Of a stretch of DNA of 64,000 bases, positions 1 through 13,056 are shown piece after piece. The notes under the pieces are model-generated. The model ran no database searches and was not told the DNA's origin. It was given only the letters and a program-made list of their open reading frames with translations. The stretch is from NCBI GenBank assembly GCA_028564705.1, contig JAPXFQ010001133.1, positions 1,812,001-1,876,000 on the forward strand. The letters run 5' to 3'. The first letter of the stretch is position 1. The number at the start of each line of letters is the position of its first letter. The DNA comes from Apricaphanius iberus. Its lineage: Eukaryota > Chordata > Actinopteri > Cyprinodontiformes > Aphaniidae. Made by a program: the position numbers and the translations under genes.

Positions 1-1486
1 TATATGCAATTTTATTATATTGTTACTTTAGTTTAATAATTATTTTTATTTTATTCAAAACATCTTCATCTTTATTAATGTTTTAAGCATTTTTGGGCGG
101 CATTATTTTGGAAAACAAATTTTTTTTTTTCAATGCGTTTTGCACGGTAAATGTTTTTAAAATGTCACTCTAAACATTTCTGAACTTGTTCTGTTGCTGC
201 TTTTTGTTTTAACGAATTATATATTATAAATATATTCTATAATATAATACATATTAATTACATATGTTATAAATATCTACTATACTAAATTTTTTTTAAA
301 TATACGGTTGCATTCTCGATAAATTACAAAGAATAATTTGAAAAATGTCTTTATTTCGGTAACTCCTGTTTTCAAGCCTTTCTATTAATTTTCATGATTT
401 TCTGCTTACAGTTAAGATTAGATTAACCCATTAAAAAATTTAATAATTGGGGGAAATTTAGGCTTGAATAGAAATATGTTCATAACCTACTTAGAGATTG
501 TTTTGTTTTTTAAGTACTTTTCATCTAATCATCTGTCCTTATCGCAGCACATATTTATTTATTGTGTTTGTATTTTTCTTTCTCAGCAGCAGGAACTACA
601 GAACTACAGATTAATATGTAGAAAGGCCCACTGTGTCAGCATGTTACTAAAAAAATAAATGTTCCCAAATGTTTTTCAAACACATTTTATCGGATGCAGC
701 TTTAAAAAAAAACAACCAAAGAAAAGGTTACCAACTTTATTGAAATTGGTTGAAAATTAAGGAAGTTATCACAATTATAGCCGAACAAAAAAGACCCGAT
801 CAGAAAGTCTTGTTTCTTGTGCTTCAAAAACTAGTTTTGGGTCAAAAGAGTTCCATGAAATTTACTCAGAATGTAGAAAAGAGTTGATTTAAAAAAATCC
901 TGCATACATTTGAAAGAATCCTGTGCGTCCAATGAGCTTTGACGGTTAGAATCCAAACCAAACTTTCAACCTTTGCCTAAGCATAAAAGTACTTGAGTGA
1001 ATCCAAAGAAATCGAAAACGAGGTGACATTTCGGCAAAAACCCGAGAAAACAGTCGATCGCTGTGCCTGCGCTCTAATGGAGAACTTTATATAGCCCATT
1101 TCAAAACAGATGTCATCTCAAGGCACTTTACAAGAAGAGTTATTACAATACAATGTTTAATTTAGTAATTAGAGAACCACAGAAGATTGCGTCGTGTATT
1201 TCTCAGCAATCCCTCACACTGAGCAAGCATGAAGCGACAGTGGAGAGGAAAAACTCCCTTTAAACAGGAAGAAACCTCCAGCAGAACCAGGCTCAGCATA
1301 AGCGGTCATCTGCTGAGACCGACTGTGGCTTGGAGAATACAGAACAGAGACACAGAACAGAGACACAGAACTGATGCAGAAGCAGAAGTTGGTAGCAGGA
1401 CGTGGAGAACGTTCCTCCACTGGAATGCCATCTTAGTCAGGGTCGTCAGGCAGGGCGGGTCAGGAGCACCTACTGTAGGAAGAGAC

Positions 1487-1898
1487 CAAGGCTGCGTCCA
1501 CACTAAGCCGATTAGGTTATACGGGGAAAAGACGCACGGAAAACGCGTATAATCTACGTGACGCCAGCGCCTACATAATATATACATGAAGCTCTACAGC
1601 ACAGTACATATCTGCTTGTCCCGTTAACCGAAGAGAACAATAGCTGCTCAGAAGAAGAGAGAGTTTTTGGTGTGGACAGACGACGAGATCGATTTATTAC
1701 TCTTCGCTGTTGTCTTTGTCTGTAGTGTCGTATTGTTTTTGACGCAGCAATCATTGACGCCACTTCCTTTCATTATCCGGGGAAGCTGTCCACACTAGCT
1801 CGTTTGGCCGTTGAATTAAGATTTACACGGCTCTCTTACCGGCTAATAGTTATCCGGGCACAGACCTTAAATGACGCCGGGTTAGCGTGGACGTGGCC
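1487..1898 (-). mobile_element. inverted-repeat MITE inserted in the LINE, possibly Harbinger-derived
   Basis: About 412 bp that is absent from the second LINE copy, where GTAGGAAGAGAC joins TAAGAGAAAAC directly. The ends are imperfect inverted repeats (AGGCTGCGTCCACACTAA on the left; the right end, reverse complemented, reads AGGCCACGTCCACGCTAA). A 3-bp duplication (CCA/CTA) is possible. On the plus strand a short frame near 1661-1699 reads FLVWTDDEIDLLL, like the Myb-type WTDDEVxLLL motif of PIF/Harbinger accessory proteins. Superfamily assignment is inference. Confidence 0.65.
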
Positions 1899-2176
1899 TA
1901 AGAGAAAACCGATTAGTGTTTGAATCAACAGCACATCATGCAGTTGGAGAGAAGTAGGAGAGAAAGTAGAAACTGACTTAAATAATGTCCTCCAACAGCC
2001 TAAAGCAGCATAGCTACTAACATTAACCTGTCTCCTAGCTACTAGGAGACCTAGCTACTAACACTCTACCTGGCTTATATTAATATATCTCTACCTACCT
2101 ACTCTACCTGACTATTAACATTAACCTGTCTCTTCCTAGCTACCTGTCTAACCTGACTCTACCTATTAACATATCT

Positions 2177-3352
2177 CTAACTGTAAGCTTTGTCAAAGAG
2201 GAAAGTTTTAAGCCTAGTTTTAAAGATAGACAAATTGTCTGCTTCACGAACCAACCCTGGGAGCCGGTTCCATAGGAGGGGAGCCTGATAGCTGAAAGAT
2301 CTGCCACCCATTCTACTTTTAGAAATCCTAGGAACTACCAGTAAACCTGCAGTCTGAGAGCGAAGGGCTCTGTTAGGAACATATGGAACAATCAGGTCTC
2401 TTATGTATGATGGAGCTAGATTATTAAGGGCTTTATATGTCAGAAGGAGGATCTTGAATTCTATTCTAGATTTTACTGGGAGCCAGTGAAGAGAAGCTAA
2501 AACAGGGGAAATGTGATCTCTTCTTTTAATATTCATCAGAATCCTAGCAGCAGCATTTTGAACTAACTGAAGACTTTTAATTGTATTCTGTGGACTACCT
2601 GATAATAGACAGTTACAGTAATCCAGCCTTGAAGTAACAAAGGCATGGACTAGTTTTTCAGCATCATTCCTGGACAGGATGGTTCTAATTTTTGCAATAT
2701 TCCTAAGGTGAAAAAAGGAAATCCTACAGACTTCTTTAATGTGAGATCTAAATGACATATCTTGGTCAAAAATGACACCGAGGTTTTTTGCTTTATTACT
2801 GGAGGCTAATTTAATGCCGTCCAGGTGAAGGGGCTGACTAAGTAGTTTCTTTTTCAGAGCTTCTGGTCCAAAGACGACAACTTCTGTTTTATCAGAATTT
2901 AGAAGCAAGAAGTTTAGAGTCATCCAAGTTTTTATGTCTTCCAGACATGCCTGTAGTCTACCTAACTGATTGGATTCATCAGGATTTATGGATAGATATA
3001 GCTGTGTATCATCAGCGTAACTATGGAATTTTATCCCATGCTGCCTAATTATTTTACCAATAGGAAGCATATATATAGTAAAAAGAATCGGCCCAAGCAC
3101 TGAACCCTGTGGTACTCCGCAAGTAACTATTGAGGTTGAGGAAGATCTATTGTTTACCTGAACAAACTGAAATCTGTTAGACAAATAAGATTTAAACCAA
3201 CCTAGTGCTGTTCCTATTATACCGACACTTTGAAGCCTTTCTATGAGAATATTGTGATCAACAGTGTCAAAGGCAGCACTGAGATCTAACAGAACCAGAA
3301 TGGTCACCAGTCCATTGTCTGAGGCTATGAGAATATCATTAGTAACCTTCAC
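2177..3352 (-). CDS. LINE-2-like reverse transcriptase, C-terminal 391 residues
   Basis: An open frame of 391 codons with no internal stop. It encodes the palm and C-terminal part of a non-LTR reverse transcriptase. Visible in order are LDLSAAFDTVDHNIL (about residue 22-36), the GVPQGSVLGPILF motif (about 80-92), the catalytic YADD box in HSYADDTQLYL (about 111-121), LDYCNCLLSG (about 243-252), and LASLHWLPV and the ..KTFLFDKAYS end. The first methionine is only the first ATG. Homologous sequence (HHSTETALVKVTND) continues upstream, then meets a stop, so the N-terminal endonuclease part is missing. It is not a host gene. Confidence 0.85.
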   Translation of the reverse strand: MKVTNDILIASDNGLVTILVLLDLSAAFDTVDHNILIERLQSVGIIGTALGWFKSYLSNRFQFVQVNNRSSSTSIVTCGVPQGSVLGPILFTIYMLPIGKIIRQHGIKFHSYADDTQLYLSINPDESNQLGRLQACLEDIKTWMTLNFLLLNSDKTEVVVFGPEALKKKLLSQPLHLDGIKLASSNKAKNLGVIFDQDMSFRSHIKEVCRISFFHLRNIAKIRTILSRNDAEKLVHAFVTSRLDYCNCLLSGSPQNTIKSLQLVQNAAARILMNIKRRDHISPVLASLHWLPVKSRIEFKILLLTYKALNNLAPSYIRDLIVPYVPNRALRSQTAGLLVVPRISKSRMGGRSFSYQAPLLWNRLPGLVREADNLSIFKTRLKTFLFDKAYS

Positions 3353-4219
3353 CAGAGCTGTTTCAGTGCTGTGATGAGCAGCTCAGTATTGTTTGAATGA
3401 GGTTTTTGTAACCTAAACTGTGGGGTACAGTGGAGGAGCTATGGTGCTGTGGGCCTGGTTAGAATGTGCAACCCTGAGATTTAGGGAAAAAGAAGAAATG
3501 ATAGTAACCGCTGTCGGCCGCCGTTGCCCTCCACAAAGAGCAGCAGCTCGTGCGGGTTATGACAGGCCTCCTCCGCGCCACCAGCAGCAGCAGCATTAGC
3601 ATTAGCATCCGCCTAGGAAACAAACAAAGCCACCAGACCGCGACGCACCTGTTCACACACTCGCTGGAGGAGTCGATGCCCCCTGATCGATGCGCGTCTT
3701 AATGAGCGATCAGCCTATCGAATCCCCGGCCGGCCGCGCTCTATCAGCAGTATAATCACCCGGCTCGACCGCAGCCATCAAACACTATAATGAGGCCATA
3801 TATCAGTCGGTGAGCCTGCTCAATGTGATATAAACCCGTCAGGGCTGGCAGCGGAGGTTCAGAGCAGCAGAGTGGAGGGAAGGAAAGGCAAAAGCATCAC
3901 CTGGTTTCACACAGACACTAAAGGAAACCTAAACAGCGTTTCTGCTGGAAAATGAGGAGCATTGCTCTATAGAATGCAGCAGCAACACGTTTTCTGTTAT
4001 TACTTCCAGACAAAAGAAACTAGAAACCCATAACCTGCACAGAATTTCGTCCAAGCCAACATGTGTTGAGTTTGAGGCAGAGTAAAATTGGAAAAGAATC
4101 CCCAAAGGCGAGAAATACACTGTAAATGCTGAGATACGCTTTTATAAATGTTGATATATTACTAACCATCTTCATGCCAAACTTTCTTTATGGTTCCATC
4201 CCCAGCAACATTTCATTTT

Positions 4220-5480
4220 GGACTTTGCTTTTTAGTTCAGTTCAGTTACATTCAATACAACTTTACTATATATCAACTTTAATTCAGTTTCAGTTTAATT
4301 TTCTCTTCATTTCAATTCTGATTTAATTTTCTTTTTTTCTGATTCTAATGTAATTTTAGTACCAATCTTCGGTTGAATTCAGTTCAACTTCAGTTTTAAT
4401 TTCAACATTATTTTATCTTGACTCATTTACACTCAATTCAATTCAGTGTTTGTTTAAATGGACATACTGAAGTGATCATTTGATTTTGTTCAATTCAGTT
4501 TAGTTTATCTCATTATTTAGTTCAGTTTAGTCTAAGTTTATTAAGTTCTTTAATATTTATTTCAGTAATTAGTTTTGTTTCAGTTTAGTTTCATTAGTTC
4601 TGTTCAGTTTAATTTTATTTAGATCAAGGTTAATTAAGATCAGTTTAATCATGTTTCATTCGGTTCAGTTAAATTAATTAATTTAATTCAGTTCAGTAAT
4701 TAGTTCTGTTATATTTAGTTAAGTTCATTTTACATTAGTTTATTTTAATTAAATTCATTTCACCTGAATTGAGTTCATTTTAATGCGGTTCAGTTTAAGT
4801 CAGTTCAGTAATATTTTGTACAGTTAAATGTAATTCACTACAGTTAGTTTTATTAGTTCATTTAAGTTCTATGCAGCTCAGTTTAAGTCAGTTCAGTAAT
4901 ATTTAGTTGAGTAATTAGTTCTGTTATATTTAGTTCAGTTCACTTTATATCAATTTAGTTTTAATTGCTCAGTTCATTATAATTTAATTCAGTTCAATTC
5001 AATTTAGTTCAGTTTAACTCAGTTCACTTTAATTCAATTAATAGAAGATTTAACTATAATGAGTTTTCCTATTTTCATTTTCTAAATTGATGTTAAATTC
5101 AATTTAAATAATGCCGACCCCTTAAGGAAAGAGCCAAAAGAGAAGAAAGTTAAATTTAATTTAGATAACTTTACAAATAAAATGTACTTAATTTTCTTCA
5201 GTTCAGTTCACCTTAAGATTGAGTTTAATTCAATTAAATCCAGTGTTGGTTACATTTTAACCTCAAAATACAACATCTGAGTTTGAACTGAACTACATAT
5301 TGATGATGTTTTATCTTAAATGTGTGGTCAGTTCAAACCAGCTAAATTCAGTTTGGTTTAGTTCCATTCTAACAGAACTCAGATTAGGCGAAATTCATTA
5401 CATTTCTGGCTTACATTTAATTCTAATTTATTAAACCACTTCAAGTCAACTCAGTTAAATAGAATATAATTTTGTTCACA
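4220..5480. repeat. degenerate TTCAGTT/TTTAATT low-complexity field
   Basis: About 1.25 kb dominated by reshuffled words TTCAGTT, CAGTTTA, TTTAATTCA and AGTTCAGT, without a constant period. It is best explained as an old, diverged simple repeat. No coding frame of note. Confidence 0.7.
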
Positions 5481-6222
5481 TTGCTTCAGTGTCAACCTTT
5501 TTTCATAATTTTCTCCAATTTCTAGCTGAGTTTCAGCAGCAGTTTCGTAATAACGTGGAAATTTAAACACGTCAAATAAAAACTAAGCAACCCAAGTTTC
5601 TGTCCAACAAACCGGAGGAAGTTTGGCATAAATATGATCTTCAGAATATGAACAGAATATGGAAGTGATGTCTGACTGAAATAATCAGCTGGGGACATCC
5701 TAAGAACCTCCCACTGCTTGCTGATCAAAAATCTAAAGATATTCCAATCTTTAGAACGTCGGTAGTTGAACCAAAGTTCATTCTCATTGGAATGCAAACA
5801 CAAGCCATACACAGACAGCACATTTTAATGCAGATGAGTAATAATCAATGCATGCATGCTGTACCATCTGTGTGTAGACTGGTTCATATGAAGCATCTAT
5901 TGGGCTTATATGAATATATAACTCTCCATTTTAGAGACCTAAAAATAATTCTAATCAGGGTAGTCTTACATATTCATGTAGACATATATTAATGCAGCTG
6001 AATGTTGTTTAGCATTTATCTCTATCCGTTTGCATCATGTTGCAGAGCTTCATTTTACACAAAGTTTAGAATATTGCCTTTATGGACAATATTCCTTCTG
6101 GTTCTTGATGCTGCGCTTGAACGATGATCGCCTTTTAATGGTACATAACCAGTGGGGATGTTTGATATTGGCTTTTATACATCTAAACAATAATTCCTGA
6201 TATTAACCAATATTACTGATAG

Positions 6223-7716
6223 CAGTGGCGGCTGGAACAATAGAGTGCGCTAGGGCGCTGCCCCACAATTTGCCATATTACCTTGAATAAAACATGGAAA
6301 ATAATTTTCATAATAACCTTAAAATATTTCAAAATATAAGAGTGTTTTCTTCCAGATGTGTAAGATAAATATTTTATAGTTTAAGGGGAGTTGCGGTTGT
6401 TACACTCATCTGTGTTGTCTGATTGAGGACGTATTTCCGCCGTGGCTCCAATAGACTCTGGTTATAAGTTGTACAGGCGAAGTAGCTCCTGTTCAATATA
6501 ACAAATAGGACAATAGGGGGCGCAGGAGAGGTGTGCCCTGAGGGGGCGGAGCTTACATATCGTCCCCCGTCCCGCTGTGGGGCTGAAATCAAACCAACGT
6601 CACAGACGTCTGTCATAAACAGGTCAAACTACTGGAGATGGTGATGAACGAAAAGAGACACAAAATGCAGAAAGAGAAAAATAATAATTCAGTTATATCA
6701 CTAAAAACAATAATGTTTGAGAGAAAAACATAGCAGGAGAAGCTTGATGTAAAATAGCTCTGATCTGATCATTCACATATCAGACAATTCAGCGGTAAAG
6801 GCGAGAATAAAAGTGTCATATTTATGGTGATTATTGTTCGCTTATTGTACAGCTTCAGTACATTTCACAGTTATCACTGTGTTAAAATGCGCATTATTCA
6901 GCTAAAGTAATGATTTCAAATTCAAATTAGTACTAATCATTAGCGGAAGTAGCTGCGTAGACTTTCACAATAAGAGCGCACTATTCCTAATGTTCACATT
7001 TATTATGTTCTTCATTTGATACACATTATTTTTCATATTAGATCACACATATCATCTCCCTCCTCACATTTCTATCACCCAAACCTGTATCAGCAGCTGT
7101 GTGGAAATAATAAAGAACAGCAGAATAAATATAACAGCCTTTTCTCCACCATATCTTCTCATACTCTGAATGGCTTTAAGTGGAGCTCTGGCAGGTTCTC
7201 CTAGTAAGAACAGAGTGATCCCAGTCTGAACCAGAACCTCTATAGACAGCTCAGTGTTTCCTCCTCTACAGTAGCAGTCTGTTCTGGAGAAACTGTTGAA
7301 GCCTCTGACTGAAATCATTCTGTTGTTGTAGGATAGTCCTATTAGGAGGATGATCAGGGTTGTCCAACATTAATAAGAAACAGTCAGCTTTACATACAGA
7401 AAATGTTAGCCAGTTAGTTTGTGTTAAAAACTGGCTAAAAGATCAATAGTTTAAAAGGACCATGTGTGAATGTTATTGTGGAGTTAAAAACAAAAATCGG
7501 TTAATCTCTCATGAAAAAAAGAGCTACAGCAATTGGATTTGTCCTTTTACACTAAAAATGTTAGTTTTTTTGTCGTATTTAGGAATGTTAATTAGTCAGG
7601 ATTAATTCACAGCCACCTTGTAATTGATTAGGTTAAAAAAATAATTATTGTTTGACAACCCTAATATCTAACCATCATCATAGCGCCCCTGGAGAAAACT
7701 CCACCATCCGCCACTG
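6223..7716. mobile_element. hAT-type non-autonomous element with 8-bp target duplication
   Basis: The left end CAGTGGCGGCTGG and the right end, reverse complemented, CAGTGGCGGATGG form terminal inverted repeats. Both continue into a GGGGCGC-type motif about 25-40 bp inside. The flanks ACTGATAG and ACTGATAA match in 7 of 8 positions, which is the hAT target-site duplication size. The 1494-bp interior has no transposase frame. A minus-strand frame (7064-7318, 84 codons) ends in a hydrophobic stretch (AVIFILLFFIISTQLLIQV), origin unknown. Confidence 0.75.
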
Positions 7717-10700
7717 ACTGATAAACATTTACCTAAAGGTTTTTTGCCAAATATTTTAAAAAATACCTCTGATCTGTCATAATTTGTCAATTTTAATGAT
7801 GGTAGAAGTAGCTGGAGAGTTTAATGTTTAAAAGCTCGTAAAACTACTCAAATTTTCAACCTAAATGTTTTAAAAACGAATACCGAAATTAAAACTAAAG
7901 CTGTTTTTGAACAGTGTGGAGTTGAGGCATGGCTAGAGTCTGAAAGAAAACACTGCAGTTTTCTCCACAGCAGCCAGAATCCTAGTATTACTGTTACGTA
8001 ATATGATTTTGGATACAGTTGAAGAGATTACATTTGTATGTCTGCCTGTTCATCTTCCACAAACACAGGGTTAGTGGTGCATAACTGGGTTTAATAATTG
8101 AACATTATGTTTGGATAGGTCCATTTACACCTCAGTTTAAAGTCTGCGTACTCAGCATTCCTTTCGCTATTAGATGCGTCAGTCGGTATTATTCGGATTC
8201 AGTTGCTTGTTGATTCCACCTGTGCTTTCCCTCTCCCTCATTAGTTCCTGCTCCTCTCCCTGTCCTTTCCTCAGTATATTTATATCCCTCATCACTGCAG
8301 CTCTTCGTTGATCCGTCCGTGTTTCTGGTCTGCTTTCACTTCATCGCCATTAGTCTTTATCCTACAGTCGGATTTTTTTTTTGTAAGCTCAACTTTATTC
8401 CTTTATTAAAAATTACTCATCGCAAACTGAGTTCTGCATTTGGGTCGTCCACTCGCACCTAACATGACAGATATTACGTTTTAATACTAATATCATCTGA
8501 TAATGACTGCAGCACAATGGTATTGGACATCCCTGGTAACCGTGTCAACTAACTACTTTTAATGTTCGTGATCAGCAGATCAGCGTCTTAATAAAAGTGT
8601 AAAAGCACGCTAAGGTCCAAAGCTAGGTAGGCGAGGCCATTAATGCTAACTTAGCATTATGACGTATGGTTGTTGGGCCTTTTCATACTCAGACGTCTGG
8701 TCTCTTTTCTTTATAAAACTGATTCAGAGGTTGGAGTTTGTATAAAATGTTCATATGGAGCATGTTTTTAGAACACAGAGAAATGTTAGAAAACTCAGTT
8801 TTTAAAGATTTTCAGTGAAGGAGAACTTTAAAGCTATGGTGGAGGATCTTTTTCTTAAGAGTGGATCTTTTACACTATTGGTCCTCCTAACTGTCAATCA
8901 TCCCGAGACTCTGCATTCACACTCTCACATGTTTATCTGTAGCTCTACGCCGTTATCCATTCATTCTGCCTCACAGTTCTCACAAGTTGTCTGAAAATTG
9001 CTGAGTCATTGTAGAAAAAGTGTCTTTGAGGTGCATGAGAGGAAGAGAAAGGGCTCAGAGGAAAGAAACAAAACCAGGGCGTTTTTAGGAGATTATTTCC
9101 AAACGATGGCATGCTTTGACAGCACAGGTTGGGCTCCAGACTAATTGCTCCATCGCCGACTTTCTACTCCACAGGTAAGATCAAGCTTGAGGTTACGCAC
9201 AGGCAGACGGTCGCTAACTGAAACCACCGCCTTTAGTATCCGCTCCATGAGTTCTGCTCTCTGTGAGACATTAGAGGGAGTCTCTGCTGTAACGAAACAA
9301 ACATGTTAGTCGAATAGCCAACCAACTTCACCGCGGTAAATTCGGCGTGTTATATGGAGACATGCGTTTCAGATTACCGCTAGGTGACCTACGTCTGTAT
9401 GGAGACTTTAACAGGAAGATTCATTGTTGCGACTGCACTTTTTTTTCTTCTAAAAGTGGAGAGGGCGGTTCCTTCCTCAAATGTAGAAAAATCCTCCACT
9501 TTACCTTTAAGGCTGGAATATTACTTTAAAAAGGAGGGGGATGAGATATGATGTCATTTTACTGTGGAATATCGTGGTGAAACTGTCATACAGTACCACC
9601 ATAAACCGCGACGCGTTCAAGATACGTGGAAGATATGAGTTATGACATTTATTATCCAGAATTGAACAGAAATGTCAAAGATAAAATGCATTTCTTTTGC
9701 TTTTTGCATCATAACAGGAGGCTGTTTCAGCAAAAGGAAGTCATTCTCATCCGTGGCTCTTTGAATATTTTCAGCTGAAGGTGGAAAGTGATGGACGGGC
9801 AGGAAGGGATGAGACGAAGGTTGGGGGAAGCAGATGGTGACAGGCTATAGCTGTTATTGTTTCATTAGGATGAGGTTGGACTGGACTGAGAGGAGAGCTC
9901 TATTAAACCCCATACAGACTCAAGGCCAGTAAAACTCGCTCTCACTCTCGCCACGCCACTTTATTTACCAGCTAATAATGCACCGTGCCTCTGCCAAATG
10001 AGCTTCACTGGTGGCGCTGCGGACGGGACGCGAACGCTTCATTGGACAAATAAGCGCAGCGTTTCCAGCCTCCAGCTAGAATACATTCCCGGAATTACAG
10101 AGCGCTGGAGAAGTAAACACTGTCTTCAAACACAAGCCTGCTCGACAGAAAACCCTCGGGTGGACGCTTTAATGTTCACATTACCCGCTCAAAATGCTGC
10201 CTTTGTCGTGCTTTGTAATTGAAACACACTCGAGTGAAACAGCTTTGTCATGGAGCAGCAGCTAGGAGCAGAGACTGCGTTGATTCATCATTCGCCTTAA
10301 ATAAAACCAACACTTTTATTCAAATAATGATGTACGCTTATCTACTAAAATCATTATTAAACTTATGGTCAAACACTGCTCTATATATCTATTTATCAAA
10401 ACAAAACAAATCTTAAAATGGTGCGGTAATAATATATTTATTAATCAGCTGGAATAAATGGAATTATGAACCACTGTAATTTATTCATAGATGGAGATGA
10501 AGAAAACTGCTCATGAAAATACCTCAGAGCATGAAAAATAACCCAGCTGAAACACAATTTACACTTCTGCTGGCTAGCTTTAGCATTGTCGTGCAGCTGG
10601 CCCCAACAGGAAGTTAGAAAAGTAGCTGCAGCGGAACAATTGTGAAAATATTTATGAATCACTCATTTAATTTCACTCTGTTTATAATATTTGGCACTAT

Positions 10701-13056
10701 ATTATAGTCCGTGCATAATTTTAATATGACACATATATTCCCTTAGATCCTGGCTGATGAAATACTGCATGTTACCTATATGGTTATGCATTATCAGTAG
10801 GAGCAAAAATCATGGTCCATGACATTTTGCGTTTTAAAGTTGTGGTTTGGTAGATTTTTCGTCCAATTAATGAAAAAAAATACATGCAGTCGTGCTTATG
10901 GTCCTTTTTTTTTACTATGATCAGCATTAAACAAAGTACCTTTTTTCCTGAATCCTTCCTTCCAAATGCTGAAATTAATGTTCTTTTGATTAAAAAAGTA
11001 GAATGTAAAGAGGTGAGCGGCGATTTTATTGGATTGAAAAAAAAAAGTTTTTAAAAAATAGTTCAAGCAGACATAGCCAGAGTAGAAAAAATAGAACCAC
11101 TTGAAAAAAATTGGGGTCCGATTGATAAAAATTCCAAATAAATAATGCAAAACTGACTGCACTTCACAAATGATGCAACAGTGGGTTGTCCTATATTTAC
11201 TGGTGATCTACTAAGATTGTGGGCGTAATTCATAACAGGCGCAACTTTGTGTCCACTGCTGTGTGCGCCAGCCTTTCTACCCCACGCACTGTGCTACAGC
11301 AAGAGAGAGATGAGAAAGAAGTGCAGGGATTCATGATGCATTTTTGCCTAAATAAAAATGGGAAAAAAACAACGGTCAATTCTATGGCTACTATTCGGCT
11401 TGAATGTCTGTCAGTGATATTTTTTGTTCATCATAAATAAACGTTATGTATGCGCTGTACATGCACTGCTCCTGCTCCATTCAATAAACTGATGGTGGCG
11501 CCTTTCAGAGGCGGTAAATATAGGCACAGAAAGTTTGATGTTTGATTAGTCAAACTGCGGCTGGAACGCATACCTATTGGATGCTGTCCTTCCAATATTT
11601 GACATCTTCTGGATTGGACGCGTCTTGCTGCATGAGAAACCACGAATGTTCTCAGATAGAGTTTAGTAATAGTTGGGAGTCATTTCTGCTTTGTTCTGGT
11701 GTCACTTTTTGACGTTGCACCACAGAAACGTCGCACTGCACTCTGAGTTCCTCACAGAACATTTTTGCATGTGTTCAGGTAGAAAACAGATGGATTTGTA
11801 CTGAAAAATCCAAATACATACATCATTAAAGCCCTATTTCTAACCATGTGGATATATATAAAAAGGAAATATAAATATATAAAGTATTAAGTTTTGTAAA
11901 TTTTACTATATGTCACAAAACAATGAGGACTTAACTGTAAGTATTTCAAGTTTCACGAAGACCTCATTAATACACGAACATGACATGTTCCTAAAAGTTA
12001 ATTGATATATCCTCCATAATCGGTAAAAAGTCATAAAAAATATTTTGAAATTATTTCAAAAGAAAGCACAATATAAACCAGTGACATTATATTGTTGAAA
12101 TTAAAGCTAAAGATGGTAAGATTTTTCTATTTGTGCAAACATCTAGATCGTACCCTTATTCTTGCAAAGGTGAGTTTTGTTTTCACTACAACAAAGGATG
12201 TGTTGTTCAGCATGATTCATCTTATCCAGTCACAGCTACTATAGCCTCACACAGCCACAGCAGCTCCATGCATCTCTAAAGTAAACGCACTGAGTCACCC
12301 TGTTAACACAGATCTGATGTAACGCTGACAGGATATGTGTGAAGCAGACGAGCACATCTAGGTAATCATCAAGGTAAACCCAAATGACAGCAAAACGGCA
12401 ACAAGATGGAGAGAAAAATGCTGGATTCGTATATTTATTATGTATCATCAACTATGTTGATGTGTAGCTTATATATATATCAGGTTCTGGCTTGTCCATA
12501 TCTGTGGCATGAATAAACAAAAGGTCTTCACTGCGTTGGTGTAATGGATGTAAAGACTGCAGCTATCAAGTGTAACATTAGCATGCATTCTCCTGCTATA
12601 AAACATACAGTACAGGGTCACTACAATAACCTATACTGTTCATTTACAACATGAATACATAAAGATGAGTCCCTAAGTGGACAATGGGTCAAAGCGTCAA
12701 AGAAAACAACGGAATTGTTCGTAAAATGCAAAGCTAGCTATGTTATAGCTAGCTAGGATGGTAGTCCTGTAGCTCTCTGATGTACTTTCTTACTTCCAAG
12801 GCCAATCTGAATAATATGGACTAAATAATCTGGAATAATCCCTTATCTAATTAAAAGAAGATATTTCGATATGATTGTACGCCAAAATGGACATTAGAGT
12901 TTGGCCAATTGAAAAAAAACCTCAGCATAGCTAGCATAAGCATGGACGATCCTTGGGGGACATTCTGGTCCACACTCCATATCAGTAGGTGGCTGTAATG
13001 CACATATTTGTTGTTTAAAAGCTACTAATAAACATCACAAGAAGAACAATCACTGT

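Larger units (their letters stand above)
1084..3410 (-). mobile_element. LINE-2-like non-LTR retrotransposon, 5'-truncated copy
   Basis: A retrotransposon copy on the minus strand. Its reverse-transcriptase reading frame runs from about 3400 to 2177, and a roughly 1.1-kb 3' region ends near 1084 with the element's typical end (GATGACATCTGTT...TATATA). A second copy at 43.30-44.61 kb confirms the extent. The 3' region is interrupted at 1487-1898 by an unrelated inverted-repeat insertion. The 5' end fades out near 3.41 kb, as usual for LINE copies truncated during reverse transcription. The L2 clade is inferred from the protein motifs and the AATTGAATTGAA-type 3' terminus of the second copy. 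Confidence 0.85.

Noticed and set aside
2177..3352. The 391-codon frame as a host gene
   Set aside because: It is a LINE reverse transcriptase with YADD and GVPQGSVLGP motifs, repeated at 43.3 kb.
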